NCBI GenBank assembly: GCA_951812745.1
Contig: OX638327.1
Coordinates: forward strand, 682,001-746,000
From: an uncultured Nitrospirales bacterium
Lineage (GTDB): Bacteria > Nitrospirota > Nitrospiria > Nitrospirales > UBA8639
Reading direction: 5' to 3'
DNA length: 64,000 nucleotides
Shown here: positions 8,113 through 17,386 of the stretch, in pieces
Numbering within the stretch: position 1 is the stretch's first letter
How the letters are laid out: every line of letters starts with the position of its first letter
Notes under the pieces: generated by a model
What the model saw: the letters and a program-made list of their open reading frames with translations, nothing else
Database searches by the model: none
Told to the model about the DNA's origin: nothing
Position numbers and translations under genes: made by a program

Positions 8113-8976
8113 ATGAAAAGATCTCGCAAGAATGCCGGCACCCGTCCGCTTATGGCTGACCTGGCCGATCCTCATGCTCTGTATGAAAAAAGCGTGCAAA
8201 GTCCGGATTATGATATTCCGTTTTTTACCGAGTACTTTGAGAACTATACGGGTCGTCCTTTGCGCTTACTGCGTGAAGACTTCTGCGGTACCGCCGCGTT
8301 GTCGGCGTATTTCGTGACTCAACACCCCGAAAACCGCGCCGTGGGCGTCGATCTGGATTGGCCGACGCTTAATTGGGGCATAAAACATCACGTGTCGCCC
8401 TTGCTCGTGGATCAGCAAAACCGCCTGACGCTCATCCATGGCAACGTGTTGGACCATCATCCCTCGTACGTTCAACTGGCCGTGGCTTTGAATTTCAGCT
8501 ACATGACCTTCAAGGATCGCCCGACGCTCCTGCAATATTTCAAAAGAGCGAAAGAATCGCTTCAGCCCGGCGGTATGTTTCTATTGGACATTTGGGGAGG
8601 CAGCGAAAGCCAGGTGTTGCAGGAAGAGTCCCGTGAAATTGCCAACCTCGAGGATGACGGCATTGGCGATTTTACCTTCATTTGGGACCAGGACGCCTTC
8701 GATCCTGCGACCTACTTCTGTACGATGCGCATGCATTTTACCTTTCAAGACGGCAGTGAAATGCGTAACGCCTTCGTCTATGACTGGCGCATGTGGACCA
8801 TGCCCGAAGTCATGGAACTCATGAACGAAGCCGGGTTTCGGGACGTACATTTCCTGTGGGAAGGCACCAACAGAAAAACGAACGAAGGGACCGGCACCTA
8901 TCACCGCGTAGAAAAGGGAGAAGCCGATTTGGCGTGGGTGACGTATATCGTGGCCTTCAATCCGAATTCGGATTGA
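8113..8976 (+). CDS. Class I SAM-dependent methyltransferase
   Basis: A 287-residue protein with the SAM-binding motif I as LREDFCGTAALSAYFV (about residues 52-67), an acidic ribose-binding segment AVGVDLDWPTL, and a late strand region QPGGMFLLDIWGG that corresponds to motif III. It then continues with FTFQDGSEMRNAFVYDWRMW, which may form the substrate side. The substrate is unknown. The gene stands alone between the oxidase (184-base gap) and purL (77-base gap), all on the same strand. Confidence 0.85.
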   Translation: MKRSRKNAGTRPLMADLADPHALYEKSVQSPDYDIPFFTEYFENYTGRPLRLLREDFCGTAALSAYFVTQHPENRAVGVDLDWPTLNWGIKHHVSPLLVDQQNRLTLIHGNVLDHHPSYVQLAVALNFSYMTFKDRPTLLQYFKRAKESLQPGGMFLLDIWGGSESQVLQEESREIANLEDDGIGDFTFIWDQDAFDPATYFCTMRMHFTFQDGSEMRNAFVYDWRMWTMPEVMELMNEAGFRDVHFLWEGTNRKTNEGTGTYHRVEKGEADLAWVTYIVAFNPNSD

Positions 8977-9053
8977 GGCGCGCTTTGCCCCGGCTAAGGC
9001 TTCTCGCGTAACCATATCGCCGACACTTTATTGAAGTTTTACTTTAATTTTTA

Positions 9054-11297
9054 ATGCAACACGTACCAACTCACATTACGCCGGAGATGATTCAACGGCA
9101 CGGTCTGACGGAGGAGGAATTCGAGCAGATCCTCAAACACCTGGGGCGTCAACCGAATCTGACGGAACTCGGGATCTTTTCGGTGATGTGGAGCGAACAT
9201 TGTTCGTACAAAAGCTCTCGGGTCCATTTGAAGCGTTTTCCCACCGAAGGGGAGCGGGTGGTCCAGGGACCGGGAGAGAATGCCGGAGCCGTGGATATCG
9301 GCGATGGACTCTCTGCTGTCTTCAAGATGGAATCCCATAATCATCCTTCGTTTATCGAACCTTTTCAAGGCGCCGCGACCGGAGTCGGCGGGATCCTGCG
9401 CGACATTTTCACCATGGGCGCACGGCCGATTGCTTTACTGGATTCCCTGCGATTCGGTGAACTGGACCTTCCGAAGAATCGGCATTTGTTGAAAGGCGTG
9501 GTATCCGGCATCTCCTGGTACGGGAATTGTATTGGAGTCCCCACAGTCGGCGGCGAAATCGTCTTTAACGATATCTACGCCAAAAACCCTTTAGTGAACG
9601 TGTTTTGCCTGGGCATTGTGAAAACCGATCAATTGCTTCGAGGCCATGCCGGCGGTGTGGGCAACCCGGTATTGTACATCGGTGCCAAAACCGGTCGTGA
9701 CGGCATCCATGGGGCCACGATGGCTTCGGACAGTTTTGACGAGGCTTCAGAGCAGAAGCGACCCAATGTACAGGTCGGCGATCCTTTTCTGGAAAAATTG
9801 CTCCTGGAAGCCTGCCTGGAATTCCTGGACCAACGTCTTCTGGTCGGTATCCAGGACATGGGCGCGGCCGGCCTCACGAGTTCATCCTGTGAAATGGCCT
9901 CTCGGGCAGGAACGGGTATTGAACTGGAATTAGCCGACGTGCCCCGCCGCGAGCCGAATATGACGCCCTATGAATTGATGCTTTCGGAATCCCAGGAACG
10001 CATGTTGCTCGTGGCCGAAGCCGGAAAAGAAGACCGGGTTATTGCCATTTGCCAAAAATGGGGGATTGACGCGGCGGTGATCGGGAAGGTCACGGACGAC
10101 GGGTTCGTGCGCGTGAAGGAGCAGGGAAGGGTGGTGGCCGAGATTCCCGCCAAGGCCCTGGTGGATGAGAGTCCCAAGTATGAGCGTCCGGCCAAGCCCG
10201 CCGAGTACCAGGAACTCCTGCAATCCCTGACGATTGACAATCTGCCCGAGGTCCAGGATGCCGGGGACGTCCTGCTCCGGTTACTGGATTCGCCGACGAT
10301 TGCCGGCAAATCCTGGGTCTATCGACAATACGACCACATGGTGGGCCTCAATACCATCGTCCGTCCGGGTTCGGACGCAGCCGTGGTACGCATCAAAGGC
10401 ACGAACAAGGCTTTGGCTGCCACAACGGACGGCAACAGCCGGTACTGCCTCTTGAATCCATACGTGGGCGGGACCCTGGCCGTGGCGGAAGCAGCCCGGA
10501 ACTTGGTGTGCTCGGGCGCGCAACCCATTGGGGTGACGGATTGCCTGAATTTTGGAAACCCCGAGCGGCAGGACATCATGTGGCAGTTCGTATTAGCCGT
10601 CGAAGGCATCGCCGATGCGTGCCGGACTTTTGGTATCCCCGTTGTCAGCGGCAACGTGAGCCTGTATAACGAAACTAACGGCCTGTCCATTTTCCCGACG
10701 CCCATTATCGGCATGGTCGGGCTCATCGAACCGGCCGAACGCGTGACCACCCAATGGTTTAAAAATTCCGGCGATCGGGTTATTCTTTTGGGGGAGACTC
10801 AGGAAGATTTAGGTGGAACCGAATATCTGAAAGTCGTACATTACCGGGAGCAGGGTTCTCCTCCCTGGATCAGTCTCGAGACGGAAAAAGCCTTGCACGC
10901 TTGCATGCTCCGATTGATTGCGGAAGGGTTGGTGCAATCGGCGCATGATTGTTCGGACGGTGGATTGGCCGTGACGTTGGCGGAATGTTCCTTTTCACCT
11001 CAGATGGCCCAAGGCAGACCGTTGGGCGCGACCATTCAACTTGATTCGACCGGACTTCGTACAGACGTCTTGCTTTTCGGTGAAAGTCCGTCGCGAATCA
11101 TTGTCTCGGTATCGCCCGCGTACGGCGAGCAGGTGCTGGCCATTGCTCGGGAGCATGAAGTGCCTGCCCAGGATATCGGCACGGTCGGCGGCGACCGTTT
11201 GATCATCCATGTGGATGAACACCCCGCGATCGACATGCCGGTCACTGAATTATTCGAACAATGGAGCCGAAGTTTGGAATCAAAACTGACAGCCTGA
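9054..11297 (+). CDS. purL: Phosphoribosylformylglycinamidine synthase subunit PurL
   Basis: 747 residues, the size of the short PurL type that works with separate PurQ (glutaminase) and PurS. It converts FGAR, ATP and ammonia from glutamine to FGAM in purine synthesis. Visible marks: [12 protein letters not shown] (His of the PurM-like fold), [20 protein letters not shown] (metal/ATP-binding), the internal repeat with [18 protein letters not shown], and the second-half signatures [10 protein letters not shown] and [11 protein letters not shown]. The ribosome site before ATG 9054 is poor. purQ and purS are not in this window. purF follows after a repeat-filled gap of 276 bases. Confidence 0.96.
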   Translation: MQHVPTHITPEMIQRHGLTEEEFEQILKHLGRQPNLTELGIFSVMWSEHCSYKSSRVHLKRFPTEGERVVQGPGENAGAVDIGDGLSAVFKMESHNHPSFIEPFQGAATGVGGILRDIFTMGARPIALLDSLRFGELDLPKNRHLLKGVVSGISWYGNCIGVPTVGGEIVFNDIYAKNPLVNVFCLGIVKTDQLLRGHAGGVGNPVLYIGAKTGRDGIHGATMASDSFDEASEQKRPNVQVGDPFLEKLLLEACLEFLDQRLLVGIQDMGAAGLTSSSCEMASRAGTGIELELADVPRREPNMTPYELMLSESQERMLLVAEAGKEDRVIAICQKWGIDAAVIGKVTDDGFVRVKEQGRVVAEIPAKALVDESPKYERPAKPAEYQELLQSLTIDNLPEVQDAGDVLLRLLDSPTIAGKSWVYRQYDHMVGLNTIVRPGSDAAVVRIKGTNKALAATTDGNSRYCLLNPYVGGTLAVAEAARNLVCSGAQPIGVTDCLNFGNPERQDIMWQFVLAVEGIADACRTFGIPVVSGNVSLYNETNGLSIFPTPIIGMVGLIEPAERVTTQWFKNSGDRVILLGETQEDLGGTEYLKVVHYREQGSPPWISLETEKALHACMLRLIAEGLVQSAHDCSDGGLAVTLAECSFSPQMAQGRPLGATIQLDSTGLRTDVLLFGESPSRIIVSVSPAYGEQVLAIAREHEVPAQDIGTVGGDRLIIHVDEHPAIDMPVTELFEQWSRSLESKLTA

Positions 11298-11311
11298 GTG
11301 AAGCGGTACCA

Positions 11312-11440
11312 TCTTTTCCTCCCCTTTGTAAGGGGAGGCCAGGTGGGGTAGAAGCACATTGCCAATGAGCACCGAGTCTCACAATCCTCAGCCTCTACCT
11401 CCCCTACACCCCTCCTTACAAAGGAGGGGCAAGAAAAAGC
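11312..11440. repeat. Inverted-repeat element between purL and purF
   Basis: Two arms, each itself palindromic, face each other: cctcccctttgtaaggggagg at about 11318-11338 and cctccttacaaaggagg at about 11411-11427. Each is flanked by matching sequence (aggtggggtag on one side and ctacctcccctac on the other). The whole block could fold into a large cruciform or RNA hairpin. It resembles a small non-autonomous insertion (MITE-like) rather than a gene. The rest of the gap to 11573 has a shorter palindromic patch and no coding signal. Confidence 0.6.
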
Positions 11441-11573
11441 TCCCTCTCCGATTTCCTGCATTAAGCGGGAAATAGGGAGAAGGCAGGGATGAGGGGGCAT
11501 TAGCAGCGAACTTGTGAACGCATATAAGATCAACAAAGCAGCACGCGAGGGTTTCACTCAAACGTTTTGAGCT

Positions 11574-13028
11574 ATGAGGATTTCACCAAAAAGAACACAG
11601 GCGGATCTGATTGCCCCTGACAAATTTCAGGACGAATGTGCGGTGTTCGGCATTTACGGGCATCGGGAAGCCGCGAATTTTACCTATCTGGGGTTGTATG
11701 CGTTACAGCATCGCGGGCAGGAAGGGTCTGGAATCGTCTCGTCGGATGAACGGAATTTCTACATGGAAAAAGGTATAGGACTCGTCTCGGATATTTTTAC
11801 AAAAAAAGAAATTCGCCGCCTGCGTGGAAACAAAGCCATCGGTCATAATCGGTATTCGACCGCTGGAGACAGCCACCTTCGGAACGTCCAACCGCTCACC
11901 GTCAATTTCGCATTCGGAAATCTGGCGGTGGCCCACAACGGGAACCTCACCAATGCATGGATGCTGCGTAGCGAGCTCGAAGCCTATGGCGCCATTTTTC
12001 AATCCGATGCCGATACGGAAGTCATTATTCATCTTATTGCCCATTCCAAGGGAGATACCTTACTCGAACGATTGATCGAGGCACTCTCCCTGGTCCGAGG
12101 AGCCTATTCACTAGTGCTGTTGACCGATCATGATCTGATTGCCGTGCGGGATCCCTATGGGTTCCGGCCCCTGTGTTTGGGAAAGTTCAAAGACGCCTGG
12201 GTGATCGCGTCAGAAACCTGCGCACTTGATCTCATGGGAGGCGAGTTTGTGCGGGAAGTCGAGCCCGGAGAACTCATCGTCATCAACGACGATGGGATGA
12301 CCTCGCATCATCCGTTTCTCCTGCCTGAACGTCCCGCAAAATGCGTGTTTGAATACGTCTATTTTGCGAGGCCGGATTCCAAAATATTCGGCGATCACGC
12401 CGTCTATCCCATTCGGAAAGCCTTAGGCCGGCAATTGGCCAAAGAAGCGCACGTGCCCGCCGACGTGGTCATTCCCGTCCCGGACTCCGGTGTGCCGGCG
12501 GCCTTGGGGTACGCGGAAGGGTCGGGGATTCCATTTGAAATCGGACTCACCCGCAACCATTACATCGGCCGGACGTTTATCGAACCCGAACAATCCATTC
12601 GGCATTTTGGCGTGAAATTGAAATTAAACGTGGTGCCCGAGGTGCTGAAAGGACGCCGCGTAGTCGTGGTGGACGATTCCATCGTGCGTGGCACGACGAG
12701 CCGGAAAATCATCAAAATGATCCGGAACGCCGGGGTCAAAGAGGTGCACGTGCGCATCAGTTCTCCCCCGACGATCGCTCCGTGTTTTTACGGCATAGAC
12801 ACGCCCACCCAAAAAGAACTGATCGGTTCGAGTCATTCCATTGAGGAAATCCGCAAATACATTACCGCCGACAGCCTCCAATACCTGAGTCTGGAGGGCA
12901 TGCTGACCGCGGCTCCTGGTCGAAACGACCACTACTGCCATGCCTGTTTCTCCGAACAATATCCCACCTCCTTCACCAAAGCCGAAGAACGACAACTCGG
13001 CTTGTTTGATGCGAATGCTTCCAAGTAG
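11574..13028 (+). CDS. purF: Amidophosphoribosyltransferase PurF
   Basis: 484 residues. It makes phosphoribosylamine from PRPP and glutamine, the first committed step of purine synthesis. After a 21-residue propeptide comes the nucleophile Cys22 (ECAVFGIYGHREAANF), which becomes N-terminal after processing. GHNRYSTAGDSHLRNVQP and HNGNLTN mark the glutaminase domain. The C-terminal phosphoribosyltransferase domain shows VVVVDDSIVRGTTSRKI. Four cysteines placed as in the Fe-S-cluster type (PAKCVFEY, IAPCFYG, and CHACF near the end) indicate an oxygen-labile Bacillus-type enzyme. Confidence 0.96.
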   Translation: MRISPKRTQADLIAPDKFQDECAVFGIYGHREAANFTYLGLYALQHRGQEGSGIVSSDERNFYMEKGIGLVSDIFTKKEIRRLRGNKAIGHNRYSTAGDSHLRNVQPLTVNFAFGNLAVAHNGNLTNAWMLRSELEAYGAIFQSDADTEVIIHLIAHSKGDTLLERLIEALSLVRGAYSLVLLTDHDLIAVRDPYGFRPLCLGKFKDAWVIASETCALDLMGGEFVREVEPGELIVINDDGMTSHHPFLLPERPAKCVFEYVYFARPDSKIFGDHAVYPIRKALGRQLAKEAHVPADVVIPVPDSGVPAALGYAEGSGIPFEIGLTRNHYIGRTFIEPEQSIRHFGVKLKLNVVPEVLKGRRVVVVDDSIVRGTTSRKIIKMIRNAGVKEVHVRISSPPTIAPCFYGIDTPTQKELIGSSHSIEEIRKYITADSLQYLSLEGMLTAAPGRNDHYCHACFSEQYPTSFTKAEERQLGLFDANASK

Positions 13029-13070
13029 CTCGTTGCTTTGTTAAGGAATCATTGAATTCCCGCGCCTTAG

Positions 13071-13400
13071 GTGGGCCTGGCTTCAGCATTGAAGCTGGCA
13101 CGTCGGCACGTGTTATTTGAGATGACGCATTGTCGCCTCTTTGGCAGCAACGATGTCAGGCCGATACATATGGCCGCGGCAGTCGCCTGCCCCGTTGTTG
13201 GGCTGTTTGGCCCCTCGAATCCGGCTGTCTGGGGCCCACGAGGCCCAGACACCAAAACGATTGACAAGGGACTTGATTGCCGGGAGTGCTTTCATCCCGG
13301 CTGCTCGCAGGGCGAGTAACGTTGCCTGACCCTGCTCACGATGCAGGAAATCTTGGAAGCGGCGAAAGAGTTTTTGTGGGACAACGGTATGATTGATGAG
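13071..13400 (+). pseudogene. Decayed 3' end of a glycosyltransferase family 9 (heptosyltransferase-like) gene
   Basis: Frame 13071-13319 encodes NDVRPIHMAAAVACPVVGLF and GPSNPAVWGPRG, the C-terminal signature of family 9 glycosyltransferases (usually NDSGPMHLAAA...GP), followed by CRECFHPGCSQGE. The expected continuation (CLTLLTMQEILEAAKEFL) appears in another frame from about 13320, so a frameshift separates them. The N-terminal two thirds are absent: purF ends 42 bases upstream. The normal active-site neighbourhood NDSGP has become NDVRP. This is a remnant, not a working enzyme. Confidence 0.7.
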
Positions 13401-13404
13401 CGGT

Positions 13405-14466
13405 TTACGGAAAGGGGGAGAGTGGGGCATAGGTCATGGGATAGGTCAACAAATCTTCGAGCCAGGCGGTCATCTCATCCATGGGCAAGGGCATCATATT
13501 CAACCGGACTTCCAGTTGATAGTGATTGTCTGTTCCCATGATCCCGATAATGGCCGCGGCATCCGGCTGATCGGGGAGAATCGCTTGCGTTCGGAATTCG
13601 GAAACCGTGGTGTAGATCCGGCCGCCTTTTCCAATAATGTCCAAAAGGGCGGGGAAATCCGTGAGGCAGGTATGCGCGGAGCAGCGATAAACGGTGCGCA
13701 CGCCGGGTTCGATAGCTTTGAACTCATTCAGGGCGTCCTGGGAAAAGCCGGTCAAATACATCCGAACCGTTGCCGTGGGTAGTCGATGCGTCGAGGCCAA
13801 TCCGCTGGCCGGTACGAGAAAGGCGAATGGGTCCGAGGAATTGAACTCGAATTGGCACGGTCCGAACGCATCCGGCCAGGAACAAAAGAACGGCACTTCT
13901 TCGTGAGCGTTGCGAAGCGTAACCCGGTCCTTTTGAATCGAGACGTCTATCGGTAAATCGAGCAGGTCAATTGCTTCACGGAACGCCGCTTGTCGTTCTT
14001 CCAGCCAGACCGGCCGTTGTTGGTCAGCATAGGGTTCGCCCTGGGCAATAATCGTCGCGGTATGGAATCGAATCCTGATGAATGAGTGCGTATGCCGAAA
14101 TCCAACCCAGAACATGGCAAGGGGTTGAAGTGTGGCTAGGGAGCCGGATAGATGCCATGGGTGGCTGATGGAGCAATACGCGCTGACTGATTGGTGGTGT
14201 TGGAAGGTCGAATGATAGTGTCCGGCCAGGAGAAAAAAGTCGTCTTTCCATGCATCGAGCACGTGAATCATCGTCACGTCCTCAAGTGGCCATTGATCGA
14301 GTCGTTGAATGGCCTCCGGCGCGGGAATTGGCCACTCTTCGATATAACAGATTCCTTCTTTTTCAGGATCGACGGGACGTAATCCTCTGGCTTGAAGTCG
14401 GTTGAGCAGGTCGAGGACCTGCGGGAAATTCAGGAATTGACGGGATTCCCAGCGCTGTTCACGCAT
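13405..14466 (-). CDS. Hypothetical protein (353 aa), unrecognised
   Basis: A long clean frame starting MREQRWESRQFLNFPQVLDL. It looks cytoplasmic and globular, with no signal peptide or membrane segment. It contains aromatic- and His-rich stretches such as HYHSTFQHHQSV and FRHTHSFIRIRFHTAT, and a later segment TVSEFRTQAILPDQPDAAAI. No catalytic motif is recognised. The product could be a metal-binding or hydrolase-like protein on His content alone, but that is only a guess. It is transcribed toward the decayed glycosyltransferase; its 3' end abuts the remnant. Confidence 0.6.
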   Translation of the reverse strand: MREQRWESRQFLNFPQVLDLLNRLQARGLRPVDPEKEGICYIEEWPIPAPEAIQRLDQWPLEDVTMIHVLDAWKDDFFLLAGHYHSTFQHHQSVSAYCSISHPWHLSGSLATLQPLAMFWVGFRHTHSFIRIRFHTATIIAQGEPYADQQRPVWLEERQAAFREAIDLLDLPIDVSIQKDRVTLRNAHEEVPFFCSWPDAFGPCQFEFNSSDPFAFLVPASGLASTHRLPTATVRMYLTGFSQDALNEFKAIEPGVRTVYRCSAHTCLTDFPALLDIIGKGGRIYTTVSEFRTQAILPDQPDAAAIIGIMGTDNHYQLEVRLNMMPLPMDEMTAWLEDLLTYPMTYAPLSPFP

Positions 14467-14581
14467 GAAGAAAACAAGAAATGGACGTATGTTGTGTGGT
14501 GGATGGGGTGGAGTACAGGCGAAGAATAAAGTAGAAAAGAGTCAAAAAAGAATTTTATCCGATTTTCCCTCACCGGTTCCG

Positions 14582-14832
14582 CTACTGAATCAACTTCAGT
14601 AACGCAACCGTGAGACCGACAATGCTGGCAGCCATGGCCCAAAGGTGCGGTAAAGCCGGGCTCCTTCTGAAGCCATGTCGGTTTTAGCCTCGGCAATATC
14701 TATGTTAGTGGCGACGTTTTCGCCTATGGCGTCACCGACCGTTGCAACGGCGGCTTCGGCCCAGGATTCATTGGCTCGGGCTTCCCGAAGGGCCTTGACG
14801 GCTTTATATGAGTCGAATGCTAAAGCAGTCAT
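14582..14832 (-). pseudogene. Frameshifted small coiled-coil/membrane protein (DUF1640-like)
   Basis: The frame from ATG 14832 reads MTALAFDSYKAVKALREARA, then VGDAIGENVATNIDIAEAKT, which matches the start of small coiled-coil proteins (DUF1640-like) that end in a membrane helix. After RLYRTFG the frame runs into unrelated residues. In the next frame the expected ending AMAASIVGLTVALLKLIQ is intact and stops at 14582. One base lost near 14640 therefore separates the body from its anchor. The coiled-coil part also looks shortened compared with the family. It may be a recent pseudogene or a sequencing error. Confidence 0.65.
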
Positions 14833-14959
14833 GAGTTGATCATACGCAAGGTGATAGGTAAGGTCAATCGGAACGCCATCCTCCGTTCAAATCCCGTCCA
14901 CTCAATGTAACAGGGTGACAAATCTTGAGCGGGAGTTTTCTTGTGAGGTTTTAGATAAA

Positions 14960-15050
14960 TGGCGGAGAGGGCGGGATTTGAACCCGCGGTAGGGGGTTAG
15001 CCTACGACGGTTTAGCAAACCGTTGCCTTCGGCCACTCGGCCACCTCTCC
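14960..15050 (-). tRNA. tRNA-Ser (GCT)
   Basis: Read on the minus strand, the acceptor GGAGAGG pairs with CCTCTCC and is followed by discriminator G and an encoded CCA. The anticodon arm is ACGGT-TTGCTAA-ACCGT with anticodon GCT. A long variable arm and a GGTTCAAATCC T-loop complete a class II serine tRNA. It reads codons AGC and AGT. Confidence 0.95.
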
Positions 15051-15301
15051 GAGGTTACGTTATTTGTTGACGTGTTGCTCTAAGTTTTTTGCGTTCGATC
15101 TGTCAATGATACGATGTACTGTAGGCGAAATTTCTGAAGAAGTCTAGCTTTAACAGCCCCGTAGGTCGATGAAATGGTCTTCTCCCTCTTCATTGATCGG
15201 CATCGGGTGTGCCAGGATGGAGACAGGCACCGCAACTCTCCAGGCGCAAAAGGGGGCGATCATGAAGGAGCTGACGACGATTGGTCGATGAAGACGATAC
15301 G

Positions 15302-15388
15302 GACGTCGTCCGTCGAGGCCAGCAGGGTGTCGCTTGTCGCCAATAGGCCGGAGATACGAGGGTAGGCCTGTTCCTGTCCTGCTCAAGC
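15302..15388 (-). repeat. Dispersed repeat copy A (matches 27019-27103)
   Basis: The minus strand here and the plus strand at 27019-27103 share about 85 bases at roughly 80 per cent identity, including an identical run ctcgtatctccggcctatt and the blocks gcttgagcaggacagg and ccctgctggcctcga. Overlapping frames in both copies are broken, so this is likely a shared non-coding element or fragment of the same decayed gene. The remaining bases of 15051-15478 contain a minus-strand frame of 78 codons (15150-15386) with no recognisable product; I see no convincing gene in that gap. Confidence 0.55.
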
Positions 15389-15417
15389 AAGGTCTTTCAA
15401 TATGAGAAGAACCCTAT

Positions 15418-15443
15418 GTGGGTTAGCGTAGCGTAACCCGACA
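15418..15443. repeat. Half-copy of the REP-like palindrome
   Basis: GTGGGTTAGCGTAGCGTAACCCGAC forms one arm of the repeat family seen in full at 30318, 37345, 49807, 51529 and 54565. It can fold as a short hairpin (GGGTTA-CG-TAACCC core). It lies just upstream of the small gene at 15479. Confidence 0.6.
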
Positions 15444-15478
15444 GCGATGCTAATAATCTGGAAAAAGGAGAAAAACTC

Positions 15479-15649
15479 GTGGCGGAAGTCAAAATTCAAG
15501 ATGGGATACTCAAAGTGACGGAACTGGACGTCCAGGATCCCCGGGTCGTAAAAATCCTGGAGGAATATCCACCGAACCGGTGGTGTGAAATCACGCGCCG
15601 CGCCATTAAAATCGGGCTCGGCTATTTGCAGGGTGGAGCCCAGGACTAG
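15479..15649 (+). CDS. Small conserved-looking protein (56 aa, GTG start)
   Basis: A GTG start with a strong ribosome site (AAGGAG about 8 bases upstream) opens a 56-residue frame: AEVKIQDGILKVTELDVQDP, then RVVKILEEYPPNRWCEITRR, ending AIKIGLGYLQGGAQD. It has beta-then-helix character, one Cys, no signal peptide and no membrane segment. The ribosome site and codon use make it a likely real gene despite its size. It lies 80 bases before the DUF4301 gene. Function unknown. Confidence 0.6.
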   Translation: MAEVKIQDGILKVTELDVQDPRVVKILEEYPPNRWCEITRRAIKIGLGYLQGGAQD

Positions 15650-15729
15650 CCGGACGATACGAAGTCCTCTTCCCTGAACAAGATGCATGAAAGGGTGATA
15701 ACCCGGACCGAAAGCCGGAGTGCCCCAAC

Positions 15730-17280
15730 ATGTCACGACCACTCGAAACGACACTGACGGCACAGGATCGCCGGCAACTCAAGGAACGGGGGATTTCCCT
15801 CCGAACGCTCGATCACCAACTTGCAACGTTTCAACGTGGGATTCCCTTTGCAAAGCTGAAAAGACCTTGTCGGCTCGACGACGGGATTCTCCCCCTCGGT
15901 TCTTTGGATTTGCCCGCCGTGATACAAGATTTCGAACGGGCTAGGGCCGCCGGCCGTATCACAAAATTCGTGCCGGCTTCCGGTGGCGGGACGCGCATGT
16001 TCAAGTCCCTGGAGGCCGCTTGTCTTCAGCGAGAAACCGGCCGATTGACACCAACAGACCAGTTGAAGCAATTTTTTTCCGGTCTTCCGAAATTTGCCTT
16101 TTACCACGACTTGAAGAACACGTTGTTGCGTCAGGGACACCAGCTCGATCAATTGATTGCTGAGAAGAAGTATCAGCCCGTCACCGACGCCCTTCTGAAT
16201 TCCTTGAACTATGCCAAGCTGCCCAAGGGACTGATCGCATTCCACAGATACGCCGACACGACGCGAACCCCGATCGAAGAACATCTGGTGGAAGCCGCGG
16301 ACTATGTCCAAGACGACAAAGACCGTGCCCGCGTCCATTTCACGGTTTCGCTGGACCATCAACGGGCCATCCAGGAACATATCGAGCAAGCCCGTCAGAA
16401 ACTGGTTCAAGGTGCCGCCACGTGGATCATCGACTGTTCCATTCAGAAACCCTCGACGGATACCGTGGCCGTTACCATGGACAACCGCCCGTTTCGTGAT
16501 TCTCACGGCAATCTGCTGTTCCGACCGGGAGGCCATGGAGCGCTACTTTCGAACCTTCACGAACTTCACGGCGACGTGGTCTTCATCAAAAACATCGACA
16601 ACGTCATGCCCGACCATCTGAAGGAAACGTCCTCCAAATATCAAAAGATACTTGGAGGGCTGCTCGTCGGGTTGCAAGATACGTTGTTCTCATTTTTGAC
16701 TCGGCTCGAATCCGGCACGGTCTCATCGGCCACCCTCGAACGGATCACGGAATGGACCGGGCATGCACTGGCCATGACGTTACCCGATGCGTGGAGCACG
16801 TACGCCAACGCACAAAAAACACAGTGGCTGTTCAAACGACTGAACCGGCCCATCAGAGTCTGCGGCATGGTCTCCAACGTGAACTCTCCGGGTGGCGGGC
16901 CTTTCTGGATACAAGGAGAGGATGGCACCACCTCGTTGCAAATCGTGGAATCCTCCCAGGTCGATCTCGATTCTCCAACCCAACGGGCCATCGTCACGTC
17001 ATCAACTCACTTTAATCCGGTGGATCTGGTATGCGGCGTTCGAGACTATAGAGGGAACCCCTTCAACCTGTATCACTTCGTCGATTCCGATACGGGATTT
17101 ATCGCAAAAAAATCTTACGAAGGAAGGGAATTGAAAGCCTTGGAACTACCCGGCTTATGGAACGGGGGTATGGCCAAATGGCATTCCGTGTTTGTCGAAG
17201 TGCCGCGCCGGACGTTCAATCCAGTCAAAACCGTGTTGGACCTACTCCTGCCGGAACACCAACCCCCGGAACGGCCCTGA
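15730..17280 (+). CDS. DUF4301 family protein
   Basis: 516 residues. The N-terminal third contains FVPASGGGTRMFKSL, a Gly-rich phosphate-binding loop similar to nucleotidyltransferases (about residues 80-95). The C-terminal part contains RPIRVCGMVSNVNSPGGGPF and the ending PRRTFNPVKTVLDLLLPEHQ. These features and the overall length match DUF4301, a family known from Bacteroidetes and others and annotated as nucleotidyltransferase-like. The substrate is not established. The gene precedes acs by 106 bases on the same strand. Confidence 0.82.
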   Translation: MSRPLETTLTAQDRRQLKERGISLRTLDHQLATFQRGIPFAKLKRPCRLDDGILPLGSLDLPAVIQDFERARAAGRITKFVPASGGGTRMFKSLEAACLQRETGRLTPTDQLKQFFSGLPKFAFYHDLKNTLLRQGHQLDQLIAEKKYQPVTDALLNSLNYAKLPKGLIAFHRYADTTRTPIEEHLVEAADYVQDDKDRARVHFTVSLDHQRAIQEHIEQARQKLVQGAATWIIDCSIQKPSTDTVAVTMDNRPFRDSHGNLLFRPGGHGALLSNLHELHGDVVFIKNIDNVMPDHLKETSSKYQKILGGLLVGLQDTLFSFLTRLESGTVSSATLERITEWTGHALAMTLPDAWSTYANAQKTQWLFKRLNRPIRVCGMVSNVNSPGGGPFWIQGEDGTTSLQIVESSQVDLDSPTQRAIVTSSTHFNPVDLVCGVRDYRGNPFNLYHFVDSDTGFIAKKSYEGRELKALELPGLWNGGMAKWHSVFVEVPRRTFNPVKTVLDLLLPEHQPPERP

Positions 17281-17386
17281 CAAAAGAATCTTGCACCATC
17301 AGTCGGACCTGCGCATAATGCCCCCATCGTCGTTTGGGCATGCACCGGTTTTCCTCCCATGCTTGACCCGTTAAGAGGACGCATCC

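Noticed and set aside
15150-15386. 78-codon minus-strand frame near tRNA-Ser
   Set aside because: No ribosome site and no family; the region overlaps the dispersed repeat whose other copy at 27019 has stops in the same frame.
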